Assembly (NCBI GenBank): GCA_011319805.1
Contig: SJRY01000228.1
Span: 496,001 to 560,000 of the forward strand
DNA length: 64,000 nucleotides
Direction of reading: 5' to 3'
Source of the DNA: Macrocybe gigantea
Taxonomy: Eukaryota > Basidiomycota > Agaricomycetes > Agaricales > Callistosporiaceae
This document shows, piece by piece, positions 38,057 to 49,816 of this stretch. The number at the start of each line of letters is the position of its first letter. Position 1 is the first letter of the stretch. Under the pieces are notes generated by a model. It searched no databases. It had not been told where the DNA came from and was given only the letters and a program-made list of their open reading frames with translations. Position numbers and translations under genes: made by a program.

Positions 38057-41056
38057 TTACTCTTGTCCAAAACCGACGGTTTCTCTGTTTCAAAGAAATC
38101 AGTCACCGTCCATTGCAAATTACGGAAGGATACGCACTCGACAGCAAGTGTGAGTTTCTGTTCAAGACTGGCATAGTCCTTGTAAGGAGGTAGATCGATG
38201 CGATTGAAGCAAGTGTGGCTCTTTGGTAGCTGGGATGGATCTCCCGACTTTTCGATGGTGAAGCGCCGGGGCCCATCCGAGCCTTGCAGGTCTTTGAATC
38301 CGTTGACAGGTATCCGAGAGGTGCCTGTGGCAAACTGGAGAAGCCGCGACTTGCGTTCTGGAGGCCAGCTCCGGACACATTTCCAGAACCACTGAATAAC
38401 CTCATCGTTAACCTCGTAGCCACGGTAATCTGTAAACTTTGACCAGTCGTCCCTGTAAAGCAGTTTAAAGAGATGAGCACATAAGGCGCGTAAAGCACGT
38501 ACACATCAATCTCCGACATGCCGCCAATCAATAATTCTAATTCGCGCTCATCGAAGACTGTAACAAGGTCCTGGGGTATAAGCTCGTTAAAGCCCGACAT
38601 GAAGGCCTCAAATTGCTCCTTGACCCGCTTGGAGATTCGGTAATCAACAACGAGCTCGACATATTCCTTCTTGTTTTCCTCTGTTACAGGAACATCGGCA
38701 CCCCCAGGTTTCAGCTCGATGGTGACCATTTCGCCAAAGCGTTCCTCGACTGTGGTGAATGTTTCATCTATGACATCTGTTATATCATTCTCGCTAGACA
38801 AACGGTCAAGATCATGACAGCAAGGAGATGGGAGGGCGGACGTACAGCATCCATGTCAAACCACGATGCAACTCCGCGTCAACACTTTCCAGATCGGACA
38901 AGGTCACCTTTTTCTTCAATATCATTTTGTAGAAGCTGACGATGAAATATGCGTCCAAAAAGCGACGGTGGAAGATACCAAGTCCGAGGCAACGACCGAT
39001 GAATTTGAAGTAATTCAAATGTTCGGGGTTGACACCAGAAGCAGGGTTAATTTGGAGGGTATAATTGTCGTGCGCAGAATACTCAAACAGACAATAAAAG
39101 GGGTTGAACATTTCGTGCGAAAGTAAGAAGAAAAATTCCCTGGCATGACATTAAGCGTCGAAGGAGTTATGGATAAAATTCAACGTTGCACACCTTGACA
39201 ATCCTCCATAATCCAATCCATCTTCACCGTCGAACTTGATCATGAGACGTTTCTTCAAATCATTAGGCGTCTGTCTCATAATTTCGGCGTAGCTATCTTC
39301 GAATATGTGGTTGCGTCGGACCTTGATTTGGCAATTGCCGGGCTGGGCGCGCATGGCAGGTTGACTCCTGAAGTAGATCAGCTTCCTCCTGAAATCACGT
39401 TTGTACTGGGGTACATTGGCGTCAAGGGTAGATGGTAGTCGAGGATCATCCCATGTCGTGGTTTTTGTGTTGTGATCCACAAAATATACCCTCGCCGTTG
39501 AGGTGAGACGCATCTCCCATCCAGATGGCAAGGGGCCGAGCTGTGAGATGGCTTGTGGCTGAAGGGCAGAACCTTGACCATTAGGACCCATCACCCGAAT
39601 AATGGTCTGTCGTCGGGGGTCGACCCATGTCGTCGTGCGAGTATTGTGATCAACATAATAAGGGCGACCCTCGGGTGTGTATCGTTCTTCCCAGCCATGA
39701 GGCAGAGCCCCTGAACCAGCTGTAGTATTTCCAGTTGAGATCGTCGTTGGAGCAGCAGCTCCGGCTGTCTGTTGAGGAGTTGCTGATGACGCGCGATTGT
39801 TTGCTTCCAAAAGGTCATCCGCAAGGACACGGCGCGCATGTTGATCACGGGCGGCGTTAGTCTCGTTGTCTTGAACGTGGTTGTTGACGGCTGGATTGAA
39901 GGAAGGCCTATTCCAAGTTGTAGTTCTAGTGTTGTGATCGACGTAATACGTCCGACCCAAGGGGTCGATCCTCCTTTCCCAGCCAGGGGGTAGGGGACCA
40001 AACTGGTCTACGTTGGGATTGAAGTTGCGCATCTGTGAGTTTTGATTGGTCGCAGTCACAGATGCCTGCGCCGCCGGGGAAGCGACCGCCGGCGGAGCTG
40101 CAGCAGCAGGTTGGGCAGCAGGTGATGATGCGCTGGCTGGGCGGGATGCCGGGGTGGGAGATGGTTGAATTGATGGCTCTGGTTCAGGTGCTGTTGTGAC
40201 ATTCGGGGACGGCATTGAGATAGGGCTGCTGTCAGGCGCGGTGGCGTGGGAACTCGGCGTTCGGGAGAGCGCAGTGCTCGATGAAGCTTGCAATGTCAGG
40301 TTAGATGTGCTGGCGGATGGCGAGTTGTTCAAACCCATGTCTGCGAGGGCTGAGGTAAGGCCAGACACTTGCGATGGGCCGGGATTGGCTATGGGTTGAG
40401 CGACATTCGTCGATAGATAAAGAATGAGTTTTCCGTGGACGACCAAATTGTCGTTCGAACGCTTTAAGTCAAGTGACAACATTTCTTGTGTGGCGGCGAA
40501 GATGAACACATTTTCAGTATTTGAAGGAAAGGGACACACCGTGGCCGCCCAACTCGAGGTCTAGCACATCACCTACACGCACATTCACAACACCCAAGAA
40601 ACCCTGATCCCTCCTCTTGAATTTACGTTGATCAAATATTTGTACAGCGACTACAGATGACTCTTTGACGGTGCTAGATCGTCAAAAGTAGGTTTGAAGA
40701 GTGATCAGAAACTGGGAAGTAAAGGCGCACATATCGAAGCTTTCATTCCAGTAGGGGTTGAGCGTCCTTTTGATGACACTCGTCGTATGCGTCTGCTCCG
40801 CGTCAACAGTTATGACAGCAAATGGATCGGGAAGACGAAAAACATCGCGCTTAGAAAGGCCATCCGCAGCGACGACTACATTGGGGTATCACGGCCGACG
40901 ATCGGAAACAGGTCAGCTGGGATACGGCAGTAAGCCAAAGTCAGCGACACTGACTCGTTACTCTAATTTTCTTCCTTCTGCAGAGAACGTTAGCCACGAT
41001 TTTTGGCCTTCGTATGGAGGACCGACTCACAGAACATTGGGAGGAGGCACAGACAT
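38057..41056 (-). CDS. RSP5: HECT ubiquitin ligase Rsp5 (Nedd4 family)
   Basis: C2-WW-WW-WW-HECT arrangement. The C2 domain reads [50 protein letters not shown] Pro/Ala/Ser-rich linker leads to three WW domains ([58 protein letters not shown]). The HECT domain runs from RNHIFEDSY through DYGGLSREFF and FKFIGRCLG to the catalytic cysteine in [13 protein letters not shown], ending [11 protein letters not shown] (stop 38057). It ubiquitinates membrane cargoes and arrestin-bound transporters, with PPxY motifs as ligands. The N-terminal start is uncertain; the likeliest ATG is at 41056, giving [11 protein letters not shown] after an 88-bp intron. Confidence 0.95.
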
Positions 41057-41281
41057 GATGAATATCGACCTAGGGGTGGATTAGGGGTGGCCAACGTTGA
41101 TGCTGTATGGACGAAGGAGGTGGGAAAGGACGGAATACAGCGCTCCTCGCGGTGATGGTCGCTGGACAACGACGAGCAAAGCAGAGAAATGACCGAGTCA
41201 CACATGAGCATGTCACACGTCACGATGCCAAATATAGCGAAAAGACACAGCCCCCGCTTCCCAGCCATGTCCCACATACCG

Positions 41282-42870
41282 ATGCCCATGAACACCGTAA
41301 TATCTTTCATATGTGCTTCGAATGCCATGCATTGATTGCATCTGCAGGCTCATCAGCACGCTGCAAATGCTGAGGATTATCTCAAGGATGGACTGCTCAT
41401 CCCAGCCGTTCAAGAACACGAGAAAGCGGCTGAAGCTTTTCAAGCTGCTATAGAGCGCAGCCACGACGAATCAGTTTGGTCTATCTTGCCATTTCATTCG
41501 CATTGTCCCGTTGAAGACTCTGCCATGCATAGGCAAAAAGAACCCTTCGATTGCTTTACAATGATCACTGCAAGGCTGCAAAGGACCTTCGCAGGCGGAT
41601 AGAAAAATTGAAGGAGGAAGGCAAGGATCCATCTGCTCCTCAGAAGCCCGAACCCCCACGCCCCGCTGCAACACGACACAACCCCCACCCCACCCTACGG
41701 CTCCAAGATCTGTTCCCTCCCCCCCACCAAACCGACCAATGACAGATTCCCAGAACACCGGCGACGAATCGTTTATGCTTTTGGCTGGGCAGCGCGTGAG
41801 CGACATGCCTTTGTTGGGGTGCTCAACAACATGACACGACCACTTCTGCAGTCTGATCCAGGAGATGCCTTCAATCAATTTTGGAACATCATGCAAGGGA
41901 TGCTAGACAACCTCTCTCAACCAGTTGCATTTGCCACTGCACCTCTGGGCAATTCGGACGCTCCTCCAGCGGGCTCAAAGACGCCTCCTCTCCACGAATC
42001 AGCGCATAGCAGCGATACCGACGCTGATGAACCTATTTTCTCCCGACTCTCCCGGCGCATTGGAATGAAGCGAGACTCTCAACAGAATCCACAACCCCAA
42101 CCCAATACGACGATAGATGATGAAGAGTTTGACGACTCCTTGTTTGATGACGGTCAGGATGACGATCATTTCAATGAATTCTCCACCACCGATACAGACT
42201 GTTTCGTGCAGGTGACGACCTCTCAGAGTCATTTCTCGTGATTCCCTCTGGCAACGGCCCCTCGCCGGCGGCGCTTCGCCGTGAAAACTTGTTCCTCAAA
42301 GCCGAACTCAACACGTTGCAAAAGCGCCTAGAGGCAGCCGAAAAGGTGATACAACTGCGCAAGGAGCAGGACATGCAACTCCGAGATAGTATAGTCCAAG
42401 CAACAAGAGAGGTATTTTCCTTGCATCAGTTCCTTTTCCTCAGTGCCAAACTCGTTTCCTTTCAGGCACAGCGGGTGATAGGTGTGCCTCGGCCAGGCGG
42501 GCTAGAGTTCAGCAATCTCAACCTCAACGTTCCTTCCATGCATCTTCCTGGAATGGCTTCTCCTCGAGAGGCACAGTATGCTAAAAGAGTGAAGGAACTT
42601 GAGGAAGAGCTCCGGACTGCTCGAGCGGAAAACGAGAAACAGGTGACAGTTATTCTGCTTCCGCGGACATCTTCCTAATGTTTTGCTCCTCCCACGTAAC
42701 AGAAAGCAATGATCGTCAAGTTTAGGGAGCGTTGGGAAAAGCTCAAAGAGACTGCGAAGCGCAAGAAGGACGCGAAAGCGGCGACGGAGGCGGCCAGGAC
42801 GAGTGTCCGCGAAAAAATAGTCGAAGAGCCAGAAGCCGAAGAAGAACTGGACTCTGGGAGACTGACATGA
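41282..42870 (+). CDS. Atg38/NRBF2-like MIT and coiled-coil protein, with one apparent frameshift
   Basis: Probable subunit of the autophagy Vps34 PI3-kinase complex I. The N-terminus after MPMNT is a MIT-like helical hairpin: AHQHAANAEDYLKDGLLIPA, HEKAAEAFQAAIE, LYNDHCKAAKDLRRRIEKL, resembling the start of NRBF2. An acidic middle (DDEEFDDSLFDD) precedes a leucine-rich coiled coil (LRRENLFLKAELNTLQKRL) and a second one (KRVKELEEELRTARAENEK, MIVKFRERWEKLKETAKRK). The MIT half ends in a frame that reaches the linker PMTDSQNTGDE only if the C7 run at 41719-41725 is read as eight. Downstream introns fit in phase. Shares a 225-bp divergent gap with Rsp5. Confidence 0.6.
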
Positions 42871-43015
42871 GACCCGTTCATTCGTTTTCGTAAAGCATGA
42901 CATCATTTGACATTACTCTTCTCTTTCGCTTTCTTTCTGTAGCAATAGCTTCCAGTATCTGTGAGACATGGAAAAATCGTTTATCAACCGGTGTACCGTA
43001 GAGCTATCGTTCCCC

Positions 43016-43663
43016 TCAGGCGAAAAGACCGAAATCGACGATGCACAACGATTTGACGAAGGTCTCAAAGTTTGATTGGATAGTCTTCAGTTCCTGCTGC
43101 GTCACTGCACCTCCACTCTCTGACCACGTTGGAATGTTGAACGTGACGACGAGATCAACCGGTTTCTCTTCAATCCGGTAAAGAGCCATCAAAATCTGGA
43201 CCTCATCCGCTGAAGGCCTGTCGAATTTCGAGACAAGTTGGACGCCTGAAAGGACTATTGCTGAGGGTGTCCTGTCTCCCCTGTCGTTCAGCACTATGTT
43301 TATCTGATGGATCTCCGATGAGGAAGCATCATTATCGTGAGCCAGTGAATTGAAGTGAAACCTAACGAGACCGGTTGAGTAACTTGGGCCAAGCATGATA
43401 ATCATTTTTGCAAGACCTGACGGCTGCCGTGTTATCGGATGCCTCTACCTTCTGCAATATCTCGACGATGATGCTGGCACCTGACTCGGGATACAGAAAG
43501 ACCTCTTGATTGTCAGGAATTTGACGGAGGTGTCTTGAGACCGATAAGAGATTTCGAGAACAAGCTCGTCTATTGAGATGACCTACGAAGCGTCAACCAA
43601 GTCTGAAGGTGTCTTTACTTTGATAGCTCCCCCATACAAGTCGCGGTCGACGAGTGTGCTCAT
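43016..43663 (-). CDS. MOG1: Nuclear import factor Mog1 (Ran-release factor)
   Basis: Three exons (43663-43587, 43533-43417, 43361-43016) give 179 residues. MOG1 signature at the start: RDLYGGAIKVKTPSDLVDAS, then LRQIPDNQEVFLYPESG and SIIVEILQKVE; later VRFHFNSLAHDND and VSKFDRP. Mog1 binds Ran and promotes nucleotide release, supporting nuclear protein import. Length matches the family. Divergent from Ndc80 with 114 bp between start codons. Confidence 0.93.
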
Positions 43664-43777
43664 CGTTGTGCAGAGTGTCCAGGAATTGTGACCACGTGAC
43701 CAGGAGTCATTTATCGCAACAACGCGTCCTGTCACAGCCAACATGTTTATCGGTCCCACCAACACGACCCGCTCAAC
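43664..43777. promoter_or_regulatory. 114-bp divergent promoter, Mog1 / Ndc80
   Basis: Contains CACGTG at 43693-43698 and ACGCGT at 43722-43727. ACGCGT is the MluI cell-cycle box bound by MBF in yeasts at G1/S genes. Its use for the kinetochore gene Ndc80 here is an inference from position. Confidence 0.5.
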
Positions 43778-46133
43778 ATGGCCGACGCTCGCCGACGATT
43801 CACGATGCAGCCCGCTCAGGATCCCCACGGAAATATGCGTTCTGGCATTCCTGTACCCGCCCCGACCACCATCAAGAAGCCACCTTCCAACGTCCGCATG
43901 TCACTAGCTGGCCCTGCCCTTCGCGCACCGTACTTGACACCCTCTGCGCCTGGGCACGTCATGAACCCGCGTCAGTCGATGATGCGGTCGCACAATGCGA
44001 ATCCCCTGCTGCAAAGCGTGTCAAAACCCAACTACGGCCGCACTCCATTGAACAGGTTAGTACTGCAGTCCAGTGCCAAGGTTTGCGTCTTGACATGCAC
44101 GATCTTTGTCGCGATTTGATCCTTTAACCTGCAGCAGCGTACGCCGTGGATCTGTGTGGACCGGAGCCGGTTCTCTGGCCGCGCCTTCGAGTAGCCAAAC
44201 ACAGAAAGATCCGCGCCCCCTGCGCGAGCGCAATTACCAGGCCAAAATGCGGCAGGACATTCTAAACTACCTCCAGGGCTCCGGATTCGAAATCTCCATG
44301 CAGAATCTGATCAGTCCCACTGGAAAGGACTACAGGGCAATATTTGATTTTCTCGTTTTGACGCTTGATCCTGCACATCCTCTGAACCAGAATGCCCGGT
44401 TCGAGGACGAATTCGTACCTGCTCTAAAGACCTTGCGCTACCCTTTTGCACACCAACTCGACAATAAATGGCTCGCCGCTCCTGCTAGCATGCATTCATG
44501 GCCTTCTCTGCTAGGCGTTCTCCACTGGATGGTTGAAATGTGCAAGGTGCGTTCATTCGTCTGGCACGCAGCGAACACTCTTCACCTCATCCTGATGGAC
44601 GCCAGCTCCATGAGCAGTACCTGACGAGCGGGCATCCTACTCTCCAAAACCCAGATAACGTCCCCGAGGAATTCGACGATCCCTTTGATCACAAAGCCGT
44701 CGCATTTGATTACTTTGACCAAGCGTATACTGTGTGGTTGGACCTCATCGACGAATTCGTAGAACCCAATCAGTATCTGGAGGACAGATATGGTCTGCTC
44801 TCATTCAAATGATGCCATTCCTTCAGCTGAGTTGATACGTAGCTAGGAAGAATGAAAGGGTTCGCGCAGACCTAGAAGAACAGACCAATCTGCTTAACCA
44901 GGCCAAGGCAGAGCTCAATAAACTCAAGTCGTCCGCGGTATGAATCCCTGTAGCGACAAAGTCCAATGCTCATCCGCGTCGCTAGGCGCCAGTTTCCAAA
45001 CTGCAGAACGAACATGACTTGCTCACTGCCGATAGCGAAAAATTCCAAAAGATCCTGCAACAATATGAGAGCAGAAAAAAGAAGTTGATCGACACAATTG
45101 CATACGAGAAAGCTGACTTGGCAAACGGATGTACGCCACTTTTCCGTGGTGATGATCAAGCTCAATCTAAAACTCTCTCAAGCTTCACATCTTGACCAGC
45201 TAAACCAGGAGCTTGAAAAACTCGCTGAAATCGTGAAGATGCAAAACTTGACTCCAGAAGAAGTGCATCGCATGAATACCGATCACGAAATGCTCTCTCG
45301 AAGCTTGGAAGACCTCAGACAAAGAATTGCGGAGACGCACAAAGTCGTGATGAGTCTTGAAGTCAATGTCACACACAGGGCTGAGGCAGCGGAGGAAGCG
45401 TTGGACGCTTACACCAACTTGCTATCTTCCCTCGAGCTCTTTCCTCCATTATCGCCGCCATTTGAAGACGTCGACCTGAGGCTAGAGCTGAATACGGCAG
45501 CATCGAACTCCCAGCAGCTTTTGATAGGCGCCGACATCAGGAAAATCGTAAAGACCACTCTGAGCGGAATCGCGGAATCCAAGCGATCGGCGCGTGCAAC
45601 GCTGGAGAGCGAGCGCATAAAATTGGACAACGAGCTCGATCAGCTGACGCTAGAATGCGAAAACGTAGACGAAGAGATCAACGAGCTAGATAAAAAGGTC
45701 ACCGCGCTCAACGAACAGGCGGACGACTTGCGAGATGTGAGTTTGCAGACGTACTTCGTGCCTTTTTACTCGCAGACTGACGGTATGCTGTATTGTAGGC
45801 TGCTCAACAGGAGGCGCTTGTCGCCAGTGGAGAGGCCGCACGCCTTGAACGTGATCTGGCGCATGCCCGGACGGCTGCTTTGGCCAACGGAATGGGGTCA
45901 AGTCCCGCCTGCAGGCAGTGCAGTTCGAGTTGAGTTGCGGTCTTTGAATCACCGAAACACGACCCCCTGACATGTTGTGCATTGCTAGCTATCGAGAACA
46001 GATCGAAAAAGTGTCGCGGTTAAAGGAAGAGACGGTTCGGGCTATCATCAAGAACAGCCACGAAATCGCCATATTTAAAGAAGAGATCTCTCAACATCTG
46101 AGAGAGCTGAAAGACTTTGCGGACTCGATTTGA
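43778..46133 (+). CDS. NDC80: Kinetochore protein Ndc80 (Hec1)
   Basis: Microtubule-binding subunit of the outer-kinetochore Ndc80 complex. The N-terminal tail is basic and unstructured (ARRRF, TTIKKPP, SVRRGSVW), as expected of the Aurora-B-regulated tail. The calponin-homology domain follows: QDILNYLQGSGFEISMQ, FDFLVLTLDP, YPFAHQLDNKWL, WPSLLGVLHWMVEM, then HEQYLTSGHPTL. A long coiled coil occupies the rest (LLNQAKAELNKLKSS, LDQLNQELEKLAEIVKMQN, ERIKLDNELDQLTLECENV), ending LRELKDFADSI. Several short introns. The usual length is about 600-650 residues and the model is consistent with that. Confidence 0.95.
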
Positions 46134-46395
46134 TGGGCTATCTTTCTTGATTTTTATTTGCATTCGTGTACTTGTAGGGTACCTTCAACATGGGAAAGGT
46201 GTTCGGCACTTTTATGCAGCCACACGTTGTACTGTATGACACGAGTAATGCGCGTGATATTGTTGCTCACCGTCTTTCATGGATGCAATGGTCAATGAGT
46301 AGAAAAGAATGGCAGGCATGGTCATTGCGTTCCCCTTACAACTCTGTGCAGCGTGTGGGTTGCTAGTAATGTGAGACAAGCTCAGAGTAAAGCCG

Positions 46396-47865
46396 TCAAA
46401 TCGGGCGGTAAAAGTCATCCAAAATCTGTCCATGTTTTCCCATCCATTGCCACCGCCGATTGGGGTGAACGACGGTGTTGGGCTGCAAAGAAACACCTCG
46501 CTTGGCAAGCTCCGTAATCACCCTCGCAAGGTTGCGAGAATCCTGAGGAATGTCTGGATTGAGGACATTATGCGGCCTCTGCAATCAAAGAAAGTGACTG
46601 ACGTCTATACCAGAATGTTGTCGGCCCTCAAAGGCGGGAAGGCCTAGAGCATCCAATTGAGCTGCAATGTTGAGTGAGCGTCGCTTCGGGCCGGTCCAGA
46701 CCTTGCGACTGCATCAGCTGGGTCAAGAATGGACGATATCAACGCCATCGCACTTTTGCTCCTGTGGTGGCTTTTTCTGCGACAGCCTGATAGTATAGCC
46801 AGCCCATTACTACTGTCCGAATGTCCAAGATATCGCCCTGCAGCCATAAAGGCATCCGAATCTACCATTTTGAAATCCAAAAAAGGTGCATATATGCATC
46901 TGCGAAAGATTGCAATTCTCATCGACACGACAACTAACCTTGGAGATAAAGCATTGTTTCACGACGAAATCTCGAACGTCAAAGGGACCATCGCTGCACC
47001 AGCAAAAACGGAGCAATCGCTCCCCAGTCTCTTTGTCAATTAAACCATGTTTAACCAAAATTCCTGGAACGAGTCCAGGACCTCCGAAAAAACGGGTGCC
47101 GCATCGACTTGCTCCTGTTGGCGTTCGCCTGTGAGTGTCAAGTGCGTAGTACGAGAGTAAGGCTTACCTGTGTTATGCCTGTCAGCGCCGTGCAAAAGTC
47201 GGAAAGTAGAGGTCGCCATGTGGGCCTGACAAAGCTGCGAAATTCAGCGACGACTTCTAGTTTGCTCGCCCGGTTGTCGTCGGTCCTATCTTTCCACTTC
47301 ATCAGGCATACGGGGAATTCCTAGGAACGTCGAAAGAACGTTAAATGAAAGGGGACTGTAATGGATATTTTTGACTGACTATGATTTCATTCGGGAAATC
47401 GAAGTCAGTGCCTTGATGGCAGGTTGCTTCGACGTCAAGGACTAGAAAGGCATCATAGAGTTGTTTGGATTTAGGTAGCGGGGCCAATTCGATCGTAGTA
47501 GTTTCTGCGCTGGCAGATTTCTTTGTTGTGCGGACTCTGCGTGTGAAACGCATTGATGGGGAGGCCCGCGGGGTCGATGGAGGAGTGCTATCAAAGTCGA
47601 TTGCTGGGCGGCGTTGGATCCTCGCAAGAATGTCGCGCAGAGAATATGTATGAGAGTTATGGTGTGTATGTGAAGGCTGTGAATGTGCGGATGTTCCTCT
47701 GGATTTATCGCCCGAGTAGTTCAGCATGTACCCTTTATAGTACCATCTGAGAAGGCACGTTGCAGCAACAAGTGCGGCACAGATGATCCAATTCTCCGCA
47801 AAGACCCTGAGATGCGGATTGCGAAACACAGGTTCATAAAAGCAGCCCGCCATTCCTGCGAGCAT
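46396..47865 (-). CDS. ERI1-like DEDDh 3'-5' exonuclease with N-terminal membrane segment, one apparent frameshift
   Basis: Catalytic motifs of ERI1-type RNA exonucleases: FLVLDVEATC (Asp and Glu of site I), FRSFVRPTWRPLLSDFC and TALTGITQ, RFCWCSDGPFDVRDFV (site II), GDILDIRTVVMGWLY, and RQHSGIDDSRN (site III His and Asp). Unusually, about residues 24-42 (WIICAALVAATCLLRWYY) form a probable membrane segment, followed by a Ser/His-rich linker. ERI1 enzymes trim histone mRNA, 5.8S rRNA or small RNAs; which applies is unknown. The frame from VDAAPVFSEVLDSFQEF into KHGLIDKETGERL needs one more base in the A4 run at 47057-47060 (T on the coding strand). The junction before GDILDI is not fully resolved. 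Confidence 0.82.
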
Positions 47866-47993
47866 GCCTCGATAAAAATGACCCTGCTATGGGGCCGGCC
47901 TGACAGGGGTTGAATGGTGAATAGGCAATGGTCGCAATCATGGAATAAAATCAAGAAAGTCATTTAGCAGATCACGTGCTGATCCTTGACAGA
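47866..47993. promoter_or_regulatory. 128-bp divergent promoter, ERI1-like / Cms1
   Basis: Holds CACGTG at 47973-47978, 16 bp before the Cms1 start codon, within a short imperfect palindrome (GATCACGTGCTGATC). Regulatory use is inferred. Confidence 0.4.
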
Positions 47994-49168
47994 ATGTCAC
48001 AGCTTTTCTGTTCAACACTGTCGACAACGAACAGCTCTGCTGATATGATCAAGCAAGGAGGTGATGATCTAGAGGACGATTTTGTCGTAGACGGTCTTGT
48101 CGCACTCTCCGGTGACGAGACTGCCGTTGTAGAGGGCGGTTTCTTCTCTGAAGGCGACGACAATGCAGACGCCACCGGTGGCGCGATCACCAGCGACGAG
48201 AGCCGGAAATCATGGGATAAGGCCGCAGAAAAGAAGAGAAAGAGACGGGAAAAGGAAAAAGAGCGCAAGGCCAAAGTCTGTATAAAGTGTATTGCTCAAA
48301 TTGTAGCAGGATGCTGAAGAGACCTGGAGCAGAGGAGAAAACTTACTGAAAATATAGAAGTCGTCGAGCATTCAATAGCAGGGCAACTGCCAGAAGAGAT
48401 CTCCCGTTACCTGGCTTCTATGCAGGTCAAAACGTTCTCTGATATGTCGGCCATGGAATTGGACGACATGCGAATCTCGGGTGAGGAAACCGATTTTGAA
48501 CTGTCGGATGTTATTCAGGATTGGCAATCACACAGAGACATCCATACTGGATACCACCGCATGGACCAGTTCCCGGACATTAGGTCACTTGGTCGAATTT
48601 ATCATTAAGAGTACGTCTCGTTTTCCCCTAATGTTTCTCTCGGGCCGTGATATGCGACAGTCATCCCGCCATTGCATGCACGTCTCATGCAGCGATCCAA
48701 GCACAATGGCGCGCCCACTATGCTGTTCCTGACAGGGGCAGCTCTGCGTGTCGCAGACGTGACGAGAACATTGAAGGACAAGAGACTCAGAGGTGAAAAA
48801 GGAGCTGAGGTTGCGAAACTCTTCGCAAAACACTTCAAGCTCTCCGAACATGTGAGCTATCTGAAACGGACGAAAATCGGAGCTGCGGTGGGTACGCCAG
48901 GACGGATCGGAAAACTTTTATGCGAGACAGGTGAGGGCTGGAACTGCCTACATGCCGTAATGTGAAAGGTCAACGCATCACCTTTTACAGATGCATTGTC
49001 TGTTTCAGCTCTGTCCCATATCATCCTCGATGTATCGTTTAAAGATGCGAAGAGACGGTCACTCCTTGACATCCGGAAACCAGAGATGAAGTATTCAAGA
49101 CGGTGCTGGGGAGCTCGAAAGTCCAGCAAGCGGTGAAAGATGGAAAGATACGACTTGTCTTGTTTTAA
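47994..49168 (+). CDS. CMS1: Cms1-like 90S pre-ribosome protein, one apparent frameshift
   Basis: Degenerate helicase-like factor of small-subunit assembly in the nucleolus. Acidic N-terminus (DDLEDDFVVD), a basic patch (KKRKRREKEKERKAK), then SYLKRTKIG, HARLMQRSKHNGAPTMLFLT, GAALRVADVTR, VGTPGRIGKLL and LSHIILDVSFKDAKRRSLLD. PTMLFLTGAALR and VGTPGRI echo DEAD-box motifs Ia and Ib, as in Cms1. After SLLDI the frame breaks: with one extra C near 49073 it reads PETRDEVFKTVLG and ends IRLVLF at 49168. The start is the first Met (47994); a second Met lies at 48045. Convergent with L31, 61 bp apart. Confidence 0.85.
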
Positions 49169-49229
49169 GTTCGTTTTCTATTAGCAATAGATTATGTGGA
49201 CTAGAGTATAGCAGCGAGATGCACATATA

Positions 49230-49720
49230 TCAAAAACCCTTTGGGTTTGTTCTAAAAGTCAACTGGATTCCGGCCTGAATCAGACAGGAAACCAAATAAA
49301 GCCTATATGCGCGTACCCTTGTCCACTTTGGCACCTTGTGGATACCCTTTCTATAGCCTCTAGCATGAGGTGAAAATATGGTATATTTGTCTCGAGCAGG
49401 CATTTCGTGTTCTTTAGGAAGTTCAAGAGCTCTGTCCTAAATGGGCATCGTAGATCACAAAAAAAAATGCTGCGTATAACGGGCAAATGGGATAGGCTTA
49501 CCAGTGCGCTGCATTGGACGCCGCTAGCTCTGACAGCCTCGATGACGGCGTCGACCTTCTTTAAGCGAGCCCGTGCATTAGCTTTTCTGGTTGGAGACAA
49601 CTTCCAGGGCACTTTCCTGTGGAGTTTCTGAGACTCTGAAGAGGTAAACAGGAAGAATACAATGGCTTACCACAGCAGACCGCCGAAGCTGGGAGGTGAT
49701 GGTCGAAATGGGCCCAGCAT
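49230..49720 (-). CDS. mrpl31: Mitochondrial 54S ribosomal protein L31
   Basis: Four exons from ATG 49720 to stop 49230. The protein reads [18 protein letters not shown], then [55 protein letters not shown] and [17 protein letters not shown], ending NPKGF, which is the wording of fungal MRPL31. Small, basic, and imported into mitochondria. The first exon has only 50 nt. It is divergent from SF3A1 with 96 bp between the start codons. Confidence 0.95.
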
Positions 49721-49816
49721 GAGGATGAGGAAAAGGTATCGACCGTGGGAAAGTTGTGCTTCAATGTGCTTACTCAAGTTTTCGCTTTTGCGGCCAATCA
49801 TCCTTTTCCTCGAACC
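49721..49816. promoter_or_regulatory. 96-bp divergent promoter, L31 / SF3A1
   Basis: The shortest divergent gap in the window. It includes a CCAAT (in GCCAATCA at about 49794-49801), a candidate HAP-complex site. Both leaders must overlap or be very short. Confidence 0.45.
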
